This document shows positions 24,091 to 34,078 of a DNA stretch of 64,000 nt, in pieces (within the stretch, counting starts at the first letter, position 1; each line of letters starts with the position of its first letter). This DNA is from Casp-actino8 sp001510335 (lineage in GTDB: Bacteria; Actinomycetota; Acidimicrobiia; Acidimicrobiales; Ilumatobacteraceae): assembly GCA_027729635.1 (NCBI GenBank), contig JAQCEM010000001.1, positions 1-64,000 on the forward strand, in the 5' to 3' direction. A model generated the notes under the pieces. The model made no database searches and was not told where the DNA came from. It saw only the letters and a list, made by a program, of their open reading frames with translations. A program made the position numbers and the translations under genes.

Positions 24091-24906
24091 GGCTGCGATC
24101 GCCAGTATTGCCACTCCGACGACAACGCGATAGATCACAAACGCATCAAATGATTTTGAGCGGACTAATTTCAATAATCCCGCTACTGCCAACCAGCCTG
24201 ACATTCCTGACGTCAGTATTCCGACCGCCATCGGAATGAGCAATCCGTCAGGAATGCTATCGGTGAACAAATCCAACATTTTCACTGCGACCGCTCCTGC
24301 CGTCACTGGAATACTCAACAAGAACGAGAATCGCACCGCGGTATCTCGATCAAAACCCATCACCCGAGAAGCCGAGATACTGATTCCCGAACGCGAAGTT
24401 CCGGGGTTCAGCGCAAGGACTTGAGCTAACCCAATCGCGATCGCATCGCGTGACGTCATTTCTTCAAATGTGCGCTGGCCACGACGGCGATCAGCCCAAG
24501 CAAGCAGTAAACCGAAACCAATTAACGATGCGGCGATAATCACGGGTTTGCCAAGATGTTTGTCAATCCAATTACCTGCAAATGCGCCAAAAAGTCCTGC
24601 CGGGATACTGGCCACGACGAGCAACCAAGCCAGACGACCTTCGGTTGTATGCGGTTTCTTTTTCTGTACAACCATGCGCAAACCATCGCGCACATAACGA
24701 ACTAAGTCGTGGCGGAAGTAGATAACAACGGCGATCAAGGTTCCGAGGTGCAGCGAAACATTAAATGCTTTTTCTACTGAGACATCGGAGAAATCGTTCC
24801 ATCCGAATAGCCATGGAACCAGCAACAGGTGCCCACTTGACGAAATTGGCAGAAACTCTGACAGACCTTGCATGAGCCCCAAAACAATGGCGTGAAAAAT
24901 TGGCAC
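24076..24906 (-). CDS. uppP: Undecaprenyl-diphosphatase UppP (BacA)
   Basis: Integral membrane enzyme of 276 residues that recycles undecaprenyl pyrophosphate to the monophosphate carrier for peptidoglycan and wall polymers. Motif 1: GLSEFLPISSSGHLLL (residues 14-29, with the catalytic Glu and Ser/His). Motif 2: LNPGTSRSGISI with the essential Arg. About eight hydrophobic segments. GTG start. Loss of UppP raises bacitracin sensitivity in other bacteria. Its 3' end overlaps the FmdB-like gene tail-to-tail. Confidence 0.96.
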   Translation of the reverse strand: MPIFHAIVLGLMQGLSEFLPISSSGHLLLVPWLFGWNDFSDVSVEKAFNVSLHLGTLIAVVIYFRHDLVRYVRDGLRMVVQKKKPHTTEGRLAWLLVVASIPAGLFGAFAGNWIDKHLGKPVIIAASLIGFGLLLAWADRRRGQRTFEEMTSRDAIAIGLAQVLALNPGTSRSGISISASRVMGFDRDTAVRFSFLLSIPVTAGAVAVKMLDLFTDSIPDGLLIPMAVGILTSGMSGWLAVAGLLKLVRSKSFDAFVIYRVVVGVAILAIAASGWR

Positions 24907-24952
24907 GCAACATGTTTAGTGCATGAGTTGATGTTCAGAAGCGCACTGGACC

Positions 24953-26311
24953 CTAGGCACCACTCATTGTCACGTCATGAATGACGAGCGATACGCCCGT
25001 CGCACTCATCGGCAACCACTCCAGGTCTCCACCCACCTCAGCGATATCAAGCAACATCTTTTGCAGAGTTGAGGCAATCGTGAACTCGCGAACGGGCGCC
25101 CCAACTGTTCCGTTTTTGATTAATAAACCAGCGGCACCGGTACTGAAGTCTCCCGAAACCGCGTTAACTCCAGAGTGCAGACCCTGGACCTGCTGAATCA
25201 AAATGCCGTCATCAATGCCAGTAACAATGTCGGCCTGACTGCGCAACCCTGGAACGATCTGTAACGCCAAACAACCTGCGCTCGGCGAACCGCCGTATCC
25301 GCCCCGCAAACCATTGCCAGTTGGAGCAACGCCCATGCGACGCGCTGAATAAGTACTTTGCACGAACTTTTGCAAGACACCGTCTTGGATCAACACGTTA
25401 CGACGCGCCGCAAGTCCCTCACCGTCGATATCGGTAGCGGTGTACGCCAGCGGATTGGTGGGGTCATCGACCAATGTCAACAATGGATTGGCAACGGCTT
25501 CACCAATTCGCTGAGCGAACAAACTTCGACCTTTAACGACACTTTCACCATTGAGTGTTCCACCAATAATTCCTAAAAATTGTGCGGTCACAAATGGATC
25601 AAGCACCACTGTGATTCGACGACTCTCGGGCTTGGTCGCTCCGAGAAGTCGCGTCGCACGATCAACCGCTTCACGAGCAGCGCGTTCAAGATCGAGTTCA
25701 TCAACATTGCGACCAACAGCAAAGCCAAATCCGGTCTGCGTTTCGTCACCATCATCGGCCAGGGTGCCAACGCTCAGATAACAACCATTTTCTCGACCAG
25801 CTACACGAATACCGGTCGTGGTCGCAACGGCCGCTTCGCCAAAAGCATCTGAATAATTCGAGTCATCAACACGTACACGTGAGTCTCCCGCCAGAGTTAA
25901 CTTTTCAAGCAACTTCGCGAGTTCAATCTTGCGCGCAGTCGGAGTATTTTCGAGATTGTCATCCCACAGACTCTGTGGGACCACCGCAACTCCATCTGGC
26001 TCGGCAAGACCAGACCATTCATCAGGTTCGCCATAACCCAAGTTGTCACGAGCTTCGGCAAGAACTTCAGCAATTTGAGAGGAATCAAGCGTGCCACAAT
26101 ACGACGTACCAGTACGACCGTCTTTGATCACACGAATTCCGATGCCTTCGCTTTGTGCCGATACGAAATGTTCAACTTCACCTTCGTACACACGCACCTC
26201 GGTTGAGAGCCCGCGGCTGACATAGGCCTCAACTTGTTCGCCAGGCTGAGCCATCGCCACAACTCGTTCCGCGATCACTAACAATTCAGCGCTTCGATCG
26301 GGGGTACTCAT
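24953..26311 (-). CDS. TldD/PmbA family protein, TldE-like subunit
   Basis: 452 residues, PmbA/TldD fold. This is the partner without its own HExxxH: conserved YVSRGLSTEVRVYEGEVE at the N-terminus (about residues 28-45), GIGIRVIKDGRTGT, and a C-terminal GVNAVSGDFSTGAAGLLI block. In known TldD/TldE (PmbA) complexes the two form a heterodimeric metalloprotease, with TldD supplying the catalytic zinc site; they mature peptides such as microcin B17 and degrade unfolded proteins. Starts by ATGA overlap with tldD just upstream, so the subunits are co-translated. Confidence 0.88.
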   Translation of the reverse strand: MSTPDRSAELLVIAERVVAMAQPGEQVEAYVSRGLSTEVRVYEGEVEHFVSAQSEGIGIRVIKDGRTGTSYCGTLDSSQIAEVLAEARDNLGYGEPDEWSGLAEPDGVAVVPQSLWDDNLENTPTARKIELAKLLEKLTLAGDSRVRVDDSNYSDAFGEAAVATTTGIRVAGRENGCYLSVGTLADDGDETQTGFGFAVGRNVDELDLERAAREAVDRATRLLGATKPESRRITVVLDPFVTAQFLGIIGGTLNGESVVKGRSLFAQRIGEAVANPLLTLVDDPTNPLAYTATDIDGEGLAARRNVLIQDGVLQKFVQSTYSARRMGVAPTGNGLRGGYGGSPSAGCLALQIVPGLRSQADIVTGIDDGILIQQVQGLHSGVNAVSGDFSTGAAGLLIKNGTVGAPVREFTIASTLQKMLLDIAEVGGDLEWLPMSATGVSLVIHDVTMSGA

Positions 26312-27699
26312 GATGCTGTTCCACCAATCGTCATTGACTTAACCCGCAACGTGGGCTGACCGTCTCCGACGGGAACGCCTTGACCATCTTTGCCACAAGT
26401 ACCGGGATTACCCATAGCAAAGTCATTGCCGAGGCGATCAATATCACGCAAAACCTGAGGACCATTGCCAATGAGATTTCCTTCGCGTAACGGTTCGGTG
26501 ATCTCACCATTCTCAATGAGGTAGGCCTCGGTCATTCCAAATACAAAGTCTCCAGTCGCAGTATTCACACTGCCACCACCAAGATGCGCAACATAGACGC
26601 CGTTGGGCGTGTCCTTAATAATGTCGGCAGGATCTTCTTCGCCATTCAAAACATACGTGTTGGTCATTCGAACCATCGGCAAGTCTTTGTATGACTGACG
26701 TCGACCGTTGCCACTTTGCGGACGACCTTCTTTACGCGCCCGTAGATAGTCCCACATGTAGTCAGTCAAAATTCCGTTTTCGATGAGAACGTTGTATTGC
26801 GACGGATGGCCTTCATCATCGATGGCAATCGCTCCCCATTCGTGAGTCATCGTGCCGTCGTCAACCAAAGTCACGAGAGGTGAAGCAACAAGTTCGCCCA
26901 CTTTGCCTTTGTAAACACTGGCACCCTTAGCAACGAGGTCAGCCTCAAGACCGTGACCACAGGCTTCGTGGAACAGCACCCCGCCACTTCCGGCTTTGAT
27001 CACGACCGGCAATGAGCCAGATGGAGCGGGCCGAGCCTTCAACTTCGTTAACGCTCGACCAGCCGCGGCGCGAGCCACATCTTCGACTTGGACTTTGTCA
27101 AATAACTCAAAGCCCATCGTGTGACCGAGCGAGTCAAAACCAGTTTGCATTCCAGCATCACCATTAGCCACTGCACTCACACGTAGCAAAGTGCGCACAC
27201 GCTCATCATGAGCGACGAGCCCATCACTATTGGCAATCACAATTCGAGTCCGGCCGTCGGAGTAGCCAGCCGACACTTGCGAAATTGCCCCACCTGCTGA
27301 ACGGGCCGCTTCATCAACACGGCGCAACAAATCAACTTTGGCAGCCTTACCGATTGTTGATGGGTCGATTTCAATGGGACTCACAATTCGAGAAGGTTGT
27401 GTTGTGAGAGCCACGACTTTGATTCCGCCGCCACCTTGACGAGCTGCTTCGGCAGCAACACGCGCGGCCGCCATCAATCCAGCTTCTGAAAGATCTGCGG
27501 TGTGAGCAAAACCAGTTGTTTCGCCGGCGATCACGCGAATTCCGGCACCGCGATTCCGCCCCGTGGAAAGTTGTTCGATTTTCCCGTCATCGAGACCAAC
27601 CCCGGTCCCCCGCCAATCGGAGGCAAATACTTCAGCAAAGTCAGCACCGGTTCGTAAACCTTCGGCTAACACACGTTCAAGAATGTCGTTGTCAATCAC
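26308..27699 (-). CDS. tldD: Metalloprotease TldD
   Basis: 463 residues. The zinc site HEACGHGLEAD (HExxxH, about residues 244-249) is intact, which identifies this as the catalytic TldD subunit. Other landmarks: GVGLDDGKIEQLSTG near the N-terminus and NTATGDFVFGMTEAYLI near the C-terminus. Works with the TldE-like subunit encoded downstream (4-bp ATGA overlap). Cytoplasmic. GTG start with TAGGAT 6 nt before it. Client peptide in this organism unknown; no RiPP cluster is visible in the window. Confidence 0.93.
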   Translation of the reverse strand: MIDNDILERVLAEGLRTGADFAEVFASDWRGTGVGLDDGKIEQLSTGRNRGAGIRVIAGETTGFAHTADLSEAGLMAAARVAAEAARQGGGGIKVVALTTQPSRIVSPIEIDPSTIGKAAKVDLLRRVDEAARSAGGAISQVSAGYSDGRTRIVIANSDGLVAHDERVRTLLRVSAVANGDAGMQTGFDSLGHTMGFELFDKVQVEDVARAAAGRALTKLKARPAPSGSLPVVIKAGSGGVLFHEACGHGLEADLVAKGASVYKGKVGELVASPLVTLVDDGTMTHEWGAIAIDDEGHPSQYNVLIENGILTDYMWDYLRARKEGRPQSGNGRRQSYKDLPMVRMTNTYVLNGEEDPADIIKDTPNGVYVAHLGGGSVNTATGDFVFGMTEAYLIENGEITEPLREGNLIGNGPQVLRDIDRLGNDFAMGNPGTCGKDGQGVPVGDGQPTLRVKSMTIGGTAS

Positions 27700-27907
27700 G
27701 TGGCAATCCTACATAGAGGTCGTGAGAGCGGTCTGCTGTCGAAATTTTGGGCCAATCCGTCAGTGGAGAGTTCCTCATAAAGAATCTGCCGATGAGAACC
27801 CAAAACCGTGGCATTGCGCTCGGGATCGTTAGTTTTTCTACCTAAATATTCGTGTCGACTTGCGACCATATGTCCTCTAATGACCGCTAATTCCCTAGAT
27901 TGTGTGG

Positions 27908-28828
27908 GTGGATGCGGTCCAAGACTCCAGTGCTCATCAGCGCGAGCATCGCACCTATTGGTGGAAAGAAGCGCTCATCATGGGTGTCTTCTACTTGTTT
28001 TACTCGTGGAGTCGTAATCTTTTCGGCTCGGCCCATATCTCACTTGAGACCGGCGATACGCCACTACGCGCTTTCCATAATGCCGAAAGAATTATTCAGC
28101 TGGAGCGAGCAATCGGTCTTTTCCATGAAGAATCGGTACAAGACTGGTTCTTACCATTTCGCTGGTTTATCCGTTTCTGGAATACCTACTATGGCACCGC
28201 GCACTTTCTCGTCACGTTCGCGGTGTTCTGGATTCTTTTCGCCAAGCGCAAGGATGTCTTTCCGCAATGGCGCAACACACTTGCCATAACGACCGCACTT
28301 GCGATTATCGGATTTTCGCTTTTCCCCTTGATGCCACCGCGTTTACTTGATTCACCTTGTCCTGCCCAGGGTGGTTTCGGTGGCGCATGCATTGAAAGCA
28401 GGTACCGCGACGAGGGCGCTGATGGCCTACCTGGAACCGCTGACGACGGATCATTTGGATTCGTGGATACTTTGCCCGTTTACGGCGGAGCGCTGTGGAC
28501 TTTTGATTCAAAGGCAATGAAATCAATTTCTAACCAATATGCAGCCATGCCGAGTATGCACATTGGTTGGAGTAGTTGGTGTGCCTTCGCAATGTGGCCT
28601 CTCATGCGTCGGAGATGGACCAAAATAGCGACCTTGCTCTACCCTGCCGCCACATTGTTTTGTATAGTCGTGACCGGTAACCACTATTGGGTCGACGGCG
28701 TGGGTGGTCAAATTGCGCTCGCCATTGGGGCGTGGGCTGGCTGGGCCCTACATCGCTTCAACCAGCGCCGACTTGACAGAAAGTTCTTTGTCGCCGCGGC
28801 AGTAGATGCAGTATCCAATTCTCATTGA
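27908..28828 (+). CDS. PAP2-family membrane phosphatase / phosphotransferase
   Basis: About 306 residues with five to six hydrophobic segments. The PAP2 catalytic motifs are present late in the chain: AAMPSMHIGWS (C2, Ser-x-His) and VTGNHYWVDGVGG (C3, with the His-x3-Asp pair). The first motif is of the diverged form found in the inositol-phosphorylceramide-synthase/AUR1-like branch, and the chain has a long loop with PPRLLDSPCPAQGGF. It likely acts on a lipid phosphate or transfers a phospho-headgroup. Start: GTG 27908 sits 6 nt after TAGATT; a GTG two codons upstream (27902) is also in frame. The gap 27712-27895 towards tldD holds no gene I can see. Confidence 0.78.
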   Translation: MDAVQDSSAHQREHRTYWWKEALIMGVFYLFYSWSRNLFGSAHISLETGDTPLRAFHNAERIIQLERAIGLFHEESVQDWFLPFRWFIRFWNTYYGTAHFLVTFAVFWILFAKRKDVFPQWRNTLAITTALAIIGFSLFPLMPPRLLDSPCPAQGGFGGACIESRYRDEGADGLPGTADDGSFGFVDTLPVYGGALWTFDSKAMKSISNQYAAMPSMHIGWSSWCAFAMWPLMRRRWTKIATLLYPAATLFCIVVTGNHYWVDGVGGQIALAIGAWAGWALHRFNQRRLDRKFFVAAAVDAVSNSH

Positions 28829-28897
28829 CCCCTGTCACGCCCTGCCGTGTCGCCCAATTCTGTGGCACGGGCGTACGGAGATAGCGTAAACTAAGTT

Positions 28898-30832
28898 ATG
28901 ACGATCGAATCCATACGAGAACCGGCAGATCTTCGCCGATTGTCATACCTTGAAGTCGACGAACTGGCCGGAGAAATTCGCGATTTCATCGTCCAAGCCG
29001 TGGCTTCGAATAGCGGTCACCTTGGCTCAAACCTTGGAGCAGTTGAACTAACACTGGCCCTCCACCGAGTCTTTGACTCGCCGACGGACGCAATTTTGTG
29101 GGATACCGGACACCAGGCGTACGTGCACAAAATTGCAACTGGACGCGCTGCCGGGTTTAGTCAACTTCGTCAGGCCGACGGATTATCGGGCTATCCCAGC
29201 CGCGAGGAGAGTAAGCACGACTTCATTGAAAATAGTCATGCCTCCACAGTTCTTTCCTATGCCTATGGAATGTCAGTTGCCCGCGAAATCGGGGTTGACA
29301 AACACCGCCATATTGTTGCCGTGATAGGTGATGGCTCGATGACTGGCGGAATGGCCTACGAGGCACTCAATAATCTTGGCCACAGTAAGCAGCGCGTTAT
29401 CATCGTGCTCAACGACAACGGGCGAAGCTACGCACCGACGATTTCAAATCTCACGCAACAATCATCAGTTCTTACGACCGTTGAGAAAACACCGCTACCC
29501 GACCGCATCACCGAAAAACTCTCTAACAGTCTGACGCGCATTCGTATGAACCCGCTGTACGTTTCGCGTCAACGCAAAATTGAATCTTGGCTACAAGGAC
29601 TACCAGTGGTTGGCCAGCAAGCCGAAAAAGGAATGGAAGCCGTCAAGGCAGCCGTTCGTGAATTCTTGCAGCCGCCTTCATTTTTTGAAGCCCTAGGCGT
29701 CCGTTACATCGGACCAATAGATGGACATAATGTTCGCGAACTTGAAATCGCGTTTCGTAATGCCGAAGACTTATCAAGAGAAGGCCCAATTGTTGTGCAT
29801 GTTTTGACCCAAAAAGGTAAGGGCTATCCGCCGGCCGAAGACGACGATGAAAAGCATCTTCATGACACTCCAGTATTCGATCCAGCATTCGGGCCTCCTA
29901 AGGCTGTTCCATCTGGATACACCCAAGCTTTCGCCGATGCAATTCTGAAAGAAGCCGAAGCCGACTCGCGCCTTGTGGCAATCACCGCTGCAATGCCGGG
30001 GCCAACCGGACTCCTGCCTTTTCAAGAACGATTCCCTCAACGCTTCTTTGATGTTGGAATCGCTGAACAACACGCCGTCACTGGTGCGGCCGGAATGGCC
30101 ATGGGAGGATTGCGACCGATCGTTGCGTTGTATTCGACCTTCTTGTCACGCGCATGGGATCAAGTTGTCTATGACGTCGCGTTGCACCGCCTTCCGGTGA
30201 TCTTCTGTTTAGATCGCGCTGGAATCACCGGCGACGATGGCCCGAGTCACCATGGCATCTATGACATGGCGCTTTTGTGCAAAGTGCCGGGCATGCGTGT
30301 CTTGGCGCCGTCGAGTGCTCAAGAACTGCAGCAGATGTTGCACGATGCAGTGTCGCTGACCGACTCCGGCCCCGTGGTGATTCGTTATCCCAAGGGCACC
30401 GCACGTCAAGTGGGCAATGACGAAGTTGGTTCCGGTTTGCAGGCGTTACGCCTTCGTGAGGGTGACCGCAAAATTGCGATCTTGGCAGTCGGAAAAATGG
30501 TCGCAGCAGCGCTGAAAGCTGCCGATGTTCTTGCTGAACGAGGCGTCGAAGCCACAGTCTGGGATGTTCGTTCATGCGCTCCGCTCGATCCCGCGATGTG
30601 CGCAGACGCCGCCACACACGATCGCGTCATCACAATTGAAGACGGCATCCGTGAGGGTGGAGTCGGCATGTCGATTGCTGCCAACATCAGCGGGATCAGT
30701 GGCAAATGCCGAGTTGAATCACTCGGAGTACCTACGAAGTTTATGCCTCATGCCAAACCTGATCGCCTATTAGCGCAACTTGGCCTCGATGCTGATGGCA
30801 TTATCAAGGCATACGATTCTCCACCCGCGTGA
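28898..30832 (+). CDS. dxs: 1-deoxy-D-xylulose-5-phosphate synthase
   Basis: 644-residue TPP-dependent enzyme that condenses pyruvate and glyceraldehyde 3-phosphate, the first step of the MEP isoprenoid pathway. TPP-binding motif GDGSMTGGMAYEALNN around residues 146-161, N-terminal SGHLGSNLGAVELT, and in the C-terminal half DVGIAEQHAVTGAAGM with DRAGITGDDGPSHHG. Full length. TAAACT lies 5 nt before the ATG, so the message is probably leaderless. Its cofactor is supplied by the thiamine operon at 35 kb. Followed by an inositol-phosphatase gene after 23 bp. Confidence 0.97.
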   Translation: MTIESIREPADLRRLSYLEVDELAGEIRDFIVQAVASNSGHLGSNLGAVELTLALHRVFDSPTDAILWDTGHQAYVHKIATGRAAGFSQLRQADGLSGYPSREESKHDFIENSHASTVLSYAYGMSVAREIGVDKHRHIVAVIGDGSMTGGMAYEALNNLGHSKQRVIIVLNDNGRSYAPTISNLTQQSSVLTTVEKTPLPDRITEKLSNSLTRIRMNPLYVSRQRKIESWLQGLPVVGQQAEKGMEAVKAAVREFLQPPSFFEALGVRYIGPIDGHNVRELEIAFRNAEDLSREGPIVVHVLTQKGKGYPPAEDDDEKHLHDTPVFDPAFGPPKAVPSGYTQAFADAILKEAEADSRLVAITAAMPGPTGLLPFQERFPQRFFDVGIAEQHAVTGAAGMAMGGLRPIVALYSTFLSRAWDQVVYDVALHRLPVIFCLDRAGITGDDGPSHHGIYDMALLCKVPGMRVLAPSSAQELQQMLHDAVSLTDSGPVVIRYPKGTARQVGNDEVGSGLQALRLREGDRKIAILAVGKMVAAALKAADVLAERGVEATVWDVRSCAPLDPAMCADAATHDRVITIEDGIREGGVGMSIAANISGISGKCRVESLGVPTKFMPHAKPDRLLAQLGLDADGIIKAYDSPPA

Positions 30833-30855
30833 ATCGCTAATGACTCACTAACAAC

Positions 30856-31650
30856 ATGACCTCTGCTCCTGACATCAATCTTGCCGACGAACTTTCATTG
30901 GCGATCCGTATCGCCGATGCCGCCGATGCCGTCTCACTTCCGTATTTTGAACGTCAAAATTTCACTCTGTCGCGCAAAGCAGACCACAGTGAAGTTACCG
31001 AGGCCGATCGCAATACCGAAACCGTCATCGTTGATCTCATCGCTAAACATCGGCCCGATCACGCGATCTACGGAGAAGAACACGGGCACGCTGGTAACGC
31101 CGCATCGCCATGGAAATGGGTCATTGATCCCATTGACGGCACCTCAAATTTTGTCCGTGGCGTACCTGTTTGGGCCACTTTGATTGCGCTTGTGCACGAT
31201 GTTGATGGACCAGTGATGGGGGTCATATCAGCTCCCGCTTTACCCGGTCGCTGGTGGGCGGCTCAAGGTATCGGTGCTTTTGCTAACGGACGCCCTATGA
31301 AGGTCTCTGAGGTATCGAATATTTCCGAGGCACAAATCAGCGTCACGTTCAATTCGGGATGGGATCAATCTGGTGGCACCCAGGCATTGCTGGCTCTTCA
31401 ACAACGGGCCTATCGCGCTCGCGGGTACGGAGACTTTTGGCAGCACATGCTGGTCGCCGAAGGAGCCGTTGACATCGCAATTGATGCAATTGGGTTAGCC
31501 CCCTACGACAATGCTGCGGTTCAGGCAATTGTAGAAGTTGCCGGAGGTCGCCACACCGACCGCTTTGGAGTTCGCGATTACGAACAGAACTCGGCGATAT
31601 CAACCAACGGTCGATTACATGATGAGGTCATTACTAGTCTCAAGGTATGA
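30856..31650 (+). CDS. Inositol-monophosphatase-family phosphatase (possibly histidinol phosphatase)
   Basis: 264 residues of the Mg-dependent, Li-sensitive phosphatase family. Metal-binding motifs: YGEEHG (Glu ligands) and the hallmark WVIDPIDGTSNFVRG near residues 94-108; the second Asp site is in LAPYDNAA. The NFVRGVPVWATLIAL pattern is shared by HisN-type histidinol phosphatases and inositol monophosphatases, so the substrate is unsettled. Inositol phosphate is attractive given ino1 at 55.8 kb. Its stop overlaps the next gene's ATG by 4 bp, so these two are translationally coupled. Confidence 0.87.
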   Translation: MTSAPDINLADELSLAIRIADAADAVSLPYFERQNFTLSRKADHSEVTEADRNTETVIVDLIAKHRPDHAIYGEEHGHAGNAASPWKWVIDPIDGTSNFVRGVPVWATLIALVHDVDGPVMGVISAPALPGRWWAAQGIGAFANGRPMKVSEVSNISEAQISVTFNSGWDQSGGTQALLALQQRAYRARGYGDFWQHMLVAEGAVDIAIDAIGLAPYDNAAVQAIVEVAGGRHTDRFGVRDYEQNSAISTNGRLHDEVITSLKV

Positions 31651-33368
31651 CCGATCTCGTCATTACCAACGCCAACCTCGTTGATGGTTCGGGCGCCCCA
31701 TCTCAAATGGCCGATATTTCAGTCAGCAATGGTCGCATCACCGAAGTAGCCCCAGTTGGCCAAATCAGTCGAGGATCTCGACGAATCATTGACGCGCAAG
31801 GATTGCTCGTGACACCGGGCTTCGTTGATATTCATACCCATTACGACGCTCAAGTTTCTTGGGACCCAATGTTGACCCCGAGCTCGTGGCACGGAGTCAC
31901 TACTGCAGTCATGGGCAACTGCGGTGTTGGTTTTGCCCCCGCTCATCCAGATCGTCATCAATGGCTGATCGAACTGATGGAAGGTGTTGAAGACATCCCT
32001 GGAGCAGCCATGACTGATGGGATTGATTGGCAATGGGAAAGTTTCCCGGAGTACCTCGACTCCGTGGACCAACGGAACTATGTCATTGATGTCGGAACAC
32101 AAATCGCGCACGGCGCACTGCGTGCGTATGTCATGGGTCAACGTGGTGCCGACAACGAACCTGCCAATGCCGATGATTGCGTCAACATGGCACGTTTAGT
32201 CGAAGAAGCCCTACGCGCCGGAGCGCTTGGTTTTTCAACCAGTCGTACACCGCTACACAAATCGAAGAGTGGAGAACTTGTTCCAGGCACGATGGTTGAT
32301 CCCGCCGAGTTGTACGCAATTGCCGACGCGATGGCAAGTGTTGGCCATGGTAATTTCCAATTCTCGCCCGAACACGTGCGTGTACCAATCGAAGAATGGC
32401 CATGGATGCGCGAACTTGCACAACGATCTGGTCGTCCCGTGAGCGTCAACCTCAGTCAGACCGATCAATCACCTGATCTATGGCGATCAGTTCTTGAACT
32501 ACTCGCCCAAGCTCATGCTGATGGTATTCCGATCTACTCACAAGTTGCTGGCCGTTCCATCGGCATCATGTATTGCCTAGAAGGCAGCGCACATCCACTG
32601 CTCTTCCATCCCGCCTACGCCGAAGTGCAAAATTTGCCGATGAAAAAAAGATTGCAGGCCCTCAAAGAACCAGTGCGTCGCGAACGACTTCTGAATGAAG
32701 TGCCCAATGACGGTGGACTCTTTCAAAAGATTGTTTTAGACAAAATGGATGGCATGTGGCTCGTGGACGGATCAGATATTGATTACGAGCCGCGTCGCGA
32801 AGATTCAATTAGTGGTACCGCTCGACGAACTGGGGCAAATCCAATGCAACTGATTGTTGATCAGTTGTGCAGCAACGATGGCAACGGAATGATTTATGCG
32901 CCGTTCTTCAACTATTCGTACGGCGACCTTTCAATGGCCTACGAAGCACATCGCCATCCTCACACACGTATGGGATTATCTGATGCGGGCGCACACTGTG
33001 GAGCAATCTGCGATGGTGGCATGCCCACCTTCATGCTCACCCATTGGACCCGCGACCGCACGCGCGGCCCACGTCTTCCACTTGAATTCATCGTCCATCG
33101 CCAAACCCGTCAAACCGCCGAGTTCTATGGTTTGCACGACCGCGGACTGATCGCACCTGGCATGCGCGCCGATATCAACATCATTGATTACGACAATCTC
33201 GGATTTGATGTGCCGCGCATGGCCTACGACCTACCGGCAAATGGCCGTCGACTCGTACAGCACGGCAAGGGTTACACTGCCACCTTTGTTGCGGGGGTTC
33301 AAACTGTTGACAACGACTCGTTCACCGATGAATTACCCGGACGACTCATCCGCGGACCTCAGCGATAA
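31647..33368 (+). CDS. N-acyl-D-amino-acid deacylase (D-aminoacylase) family amidohydrolase
   Basis: 573-residue amidohydrolase. Metal-binding HxH in GFVDIHTHYDAQVSWDP (about residues 57-72), then VMGNCGVGFAP as in D-aminoacylases, a Glu/His-rich barrel, and SDAGAHCGAICDG carrying the late catalytic Asp. The N- and C-terminal beta-sandwich parts are present (TNANLVDGSGAP; DINIIDYDNLG). It should hydrolyse N-acyl-D-amino acids or a similar amide; many actinobacterial members have unknown true substrates. Coupled to the upstream phosphatase (ATGA). Its 3' end overlaps the convergent NfuA-like gene by 10 bp. Confidence 0.9.
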   Translation: MTDLVITNANLVDGSGAPSQMADISVSNGRITEVAPVGQISRGSRRIIDAQGLLVTPGFVDIHTHYDAQVSWDPMLTPSSWHGVTTAVMGNCGVGFAPAHPDRHQWLIELMEGVEDIPGAAMTDGIDWQWESFPEYLDSVDQRNYVIDVGTQIAHGALRAYVMGQRGADNEPANADDCVNMARLVEEALRAGALGFSTSRTPLHKSKSGELVPGTMVDPAELYAIADAMASVGHGNFQFSPEHVRVPIEEWPWMRELAQRSGRPVSVNLSQTDQSPDLWRSVLELLAQAHADGIPIYSQVAGRSIGIMYCLEGSAHPLLFHPAYAEVQNLPMKKRLQALKEPVRRERLLNEVPNDGGLFQKIVLDKMDGMWLVDGSDIDYEPRREDSISGTARRTGANPMQLIVDQLCSNDGNGMIYAPFFNYSYGDLSMAYEAHRHPHTRMGLSDAGAHCGAICDGGMPTFMLTHWTRDRTRGPRLPLEFIVHRQTRQTAEFYGLHDRGLIAPGMRADINIIDYDNLGFDVPRMAYDLPANGRRLVQHGKGYTATFVAGVQTVDNDSFTDELPGRLIRGPQR

Positions 33369-34000
33369 AAAGGATTTTCTCCCGAATTGTGATCGGTCAA
33401 GTCGCGAACTCGCTGAATCCCAGCAACTTTTTCCACGAGAGTGGTTTGGACACCTTCAAGCATCGTCACTTTGCTCATTGAACAACCGTGGCAACCGCCG
33501 CCCATCGTGAGATACGCAGTACCAGATTCGTCGTGCCCAGCGAATGTCACGAAACCGCCGTGAGCAGCAAGTGCTGGGTTGACTTCAGTGGCGACAATCG
33601 CTTCGATTTCGGCTGACAATGCGTCGTCATTCACCAGTCCCTCCACCATCGGAACCGTCGGCTTATTTGGATTTCGAATGACCAAACCACCAGACGCCGA
33701 AAAGTCGAGGATTGCTCCTTCGAGCAATTCAACATCTTTGGCCGGAATGATGACCTTCATTCCGTTATGCGTGCGAACCTCATCGGTGAATGCTGCTTTA
33801 CGAAATTCATCCAGCGACAAGTCATACTTAAATTCTTCGCCGGGTCCGCTGACAATCTCAAGTCTTAACCCCAACGAGGCCGCATCTTCTTCGGCGTCGC
33901 GCAATGAAATGAGTTCGCTCAGAGCAGCATCAGTCATGCTGATGATGCTGCTGACTTCGGCATTTTGGAATGGTGAATTTTGGGGGGCGAGAGGACTCAC
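33359..34000 (-). CDS. NfuA-like iron-sulfur scaffold protein
   Basis: 213 residues in two domains. The N-terminal part (about 20-115) resembles the A-type IscA/HesB fold but lacks its cysteines (GLRLEIVSGPGEEFKYDL). The C-terminal NifU domain (about 130-200) has the cluster-binding CxxC in MGGGCHGCSMSKVTM preceded by NPALAAHGGFV. This two-domain design is that of NfuA, which holds a [4Fe-4S] cluster at the dimer interface and hands it to client enzymes; clients in this window could be moaA and ilvD. GTG start, 7 nt after TAGCCT. Confidence 0.9.
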   Translation of the reverse strand: MSPLAPQNSPFQNAEVSSIISMTDAALSELISLRDAEEDAASLGLRLEIVSGPGEEFKYDLSLDEFRKAAFTDEVRTHNGMKVIIPAKDVELLEGAILDFSASGGLVIRNPNKPTVPMVEGLVNDDALSAEIEAIVATEVNPALAAHGGFVTFAGHDESGTAYLTMGGGCHGCSMSKVTMLEGVQTTLVEKVAGIQRVRDLTDHNSGENPFYR

Positions 34001-34078
34001 AGGGGTGAGGCTACCCGTGTCGTCAAGGGCCTCGTCAGATCCTGGTCACAAAAACCTCAATTGACTGCCACGGCGCAT

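Noticed and set aside
24953..27699. A RiPP (microcin-like) maturation cluster around TldD/TldE
   Set aside because: No precursor peptide, cyclodehydratase or exporter is adjacent; TldD/TldE are common housekeeping genes.
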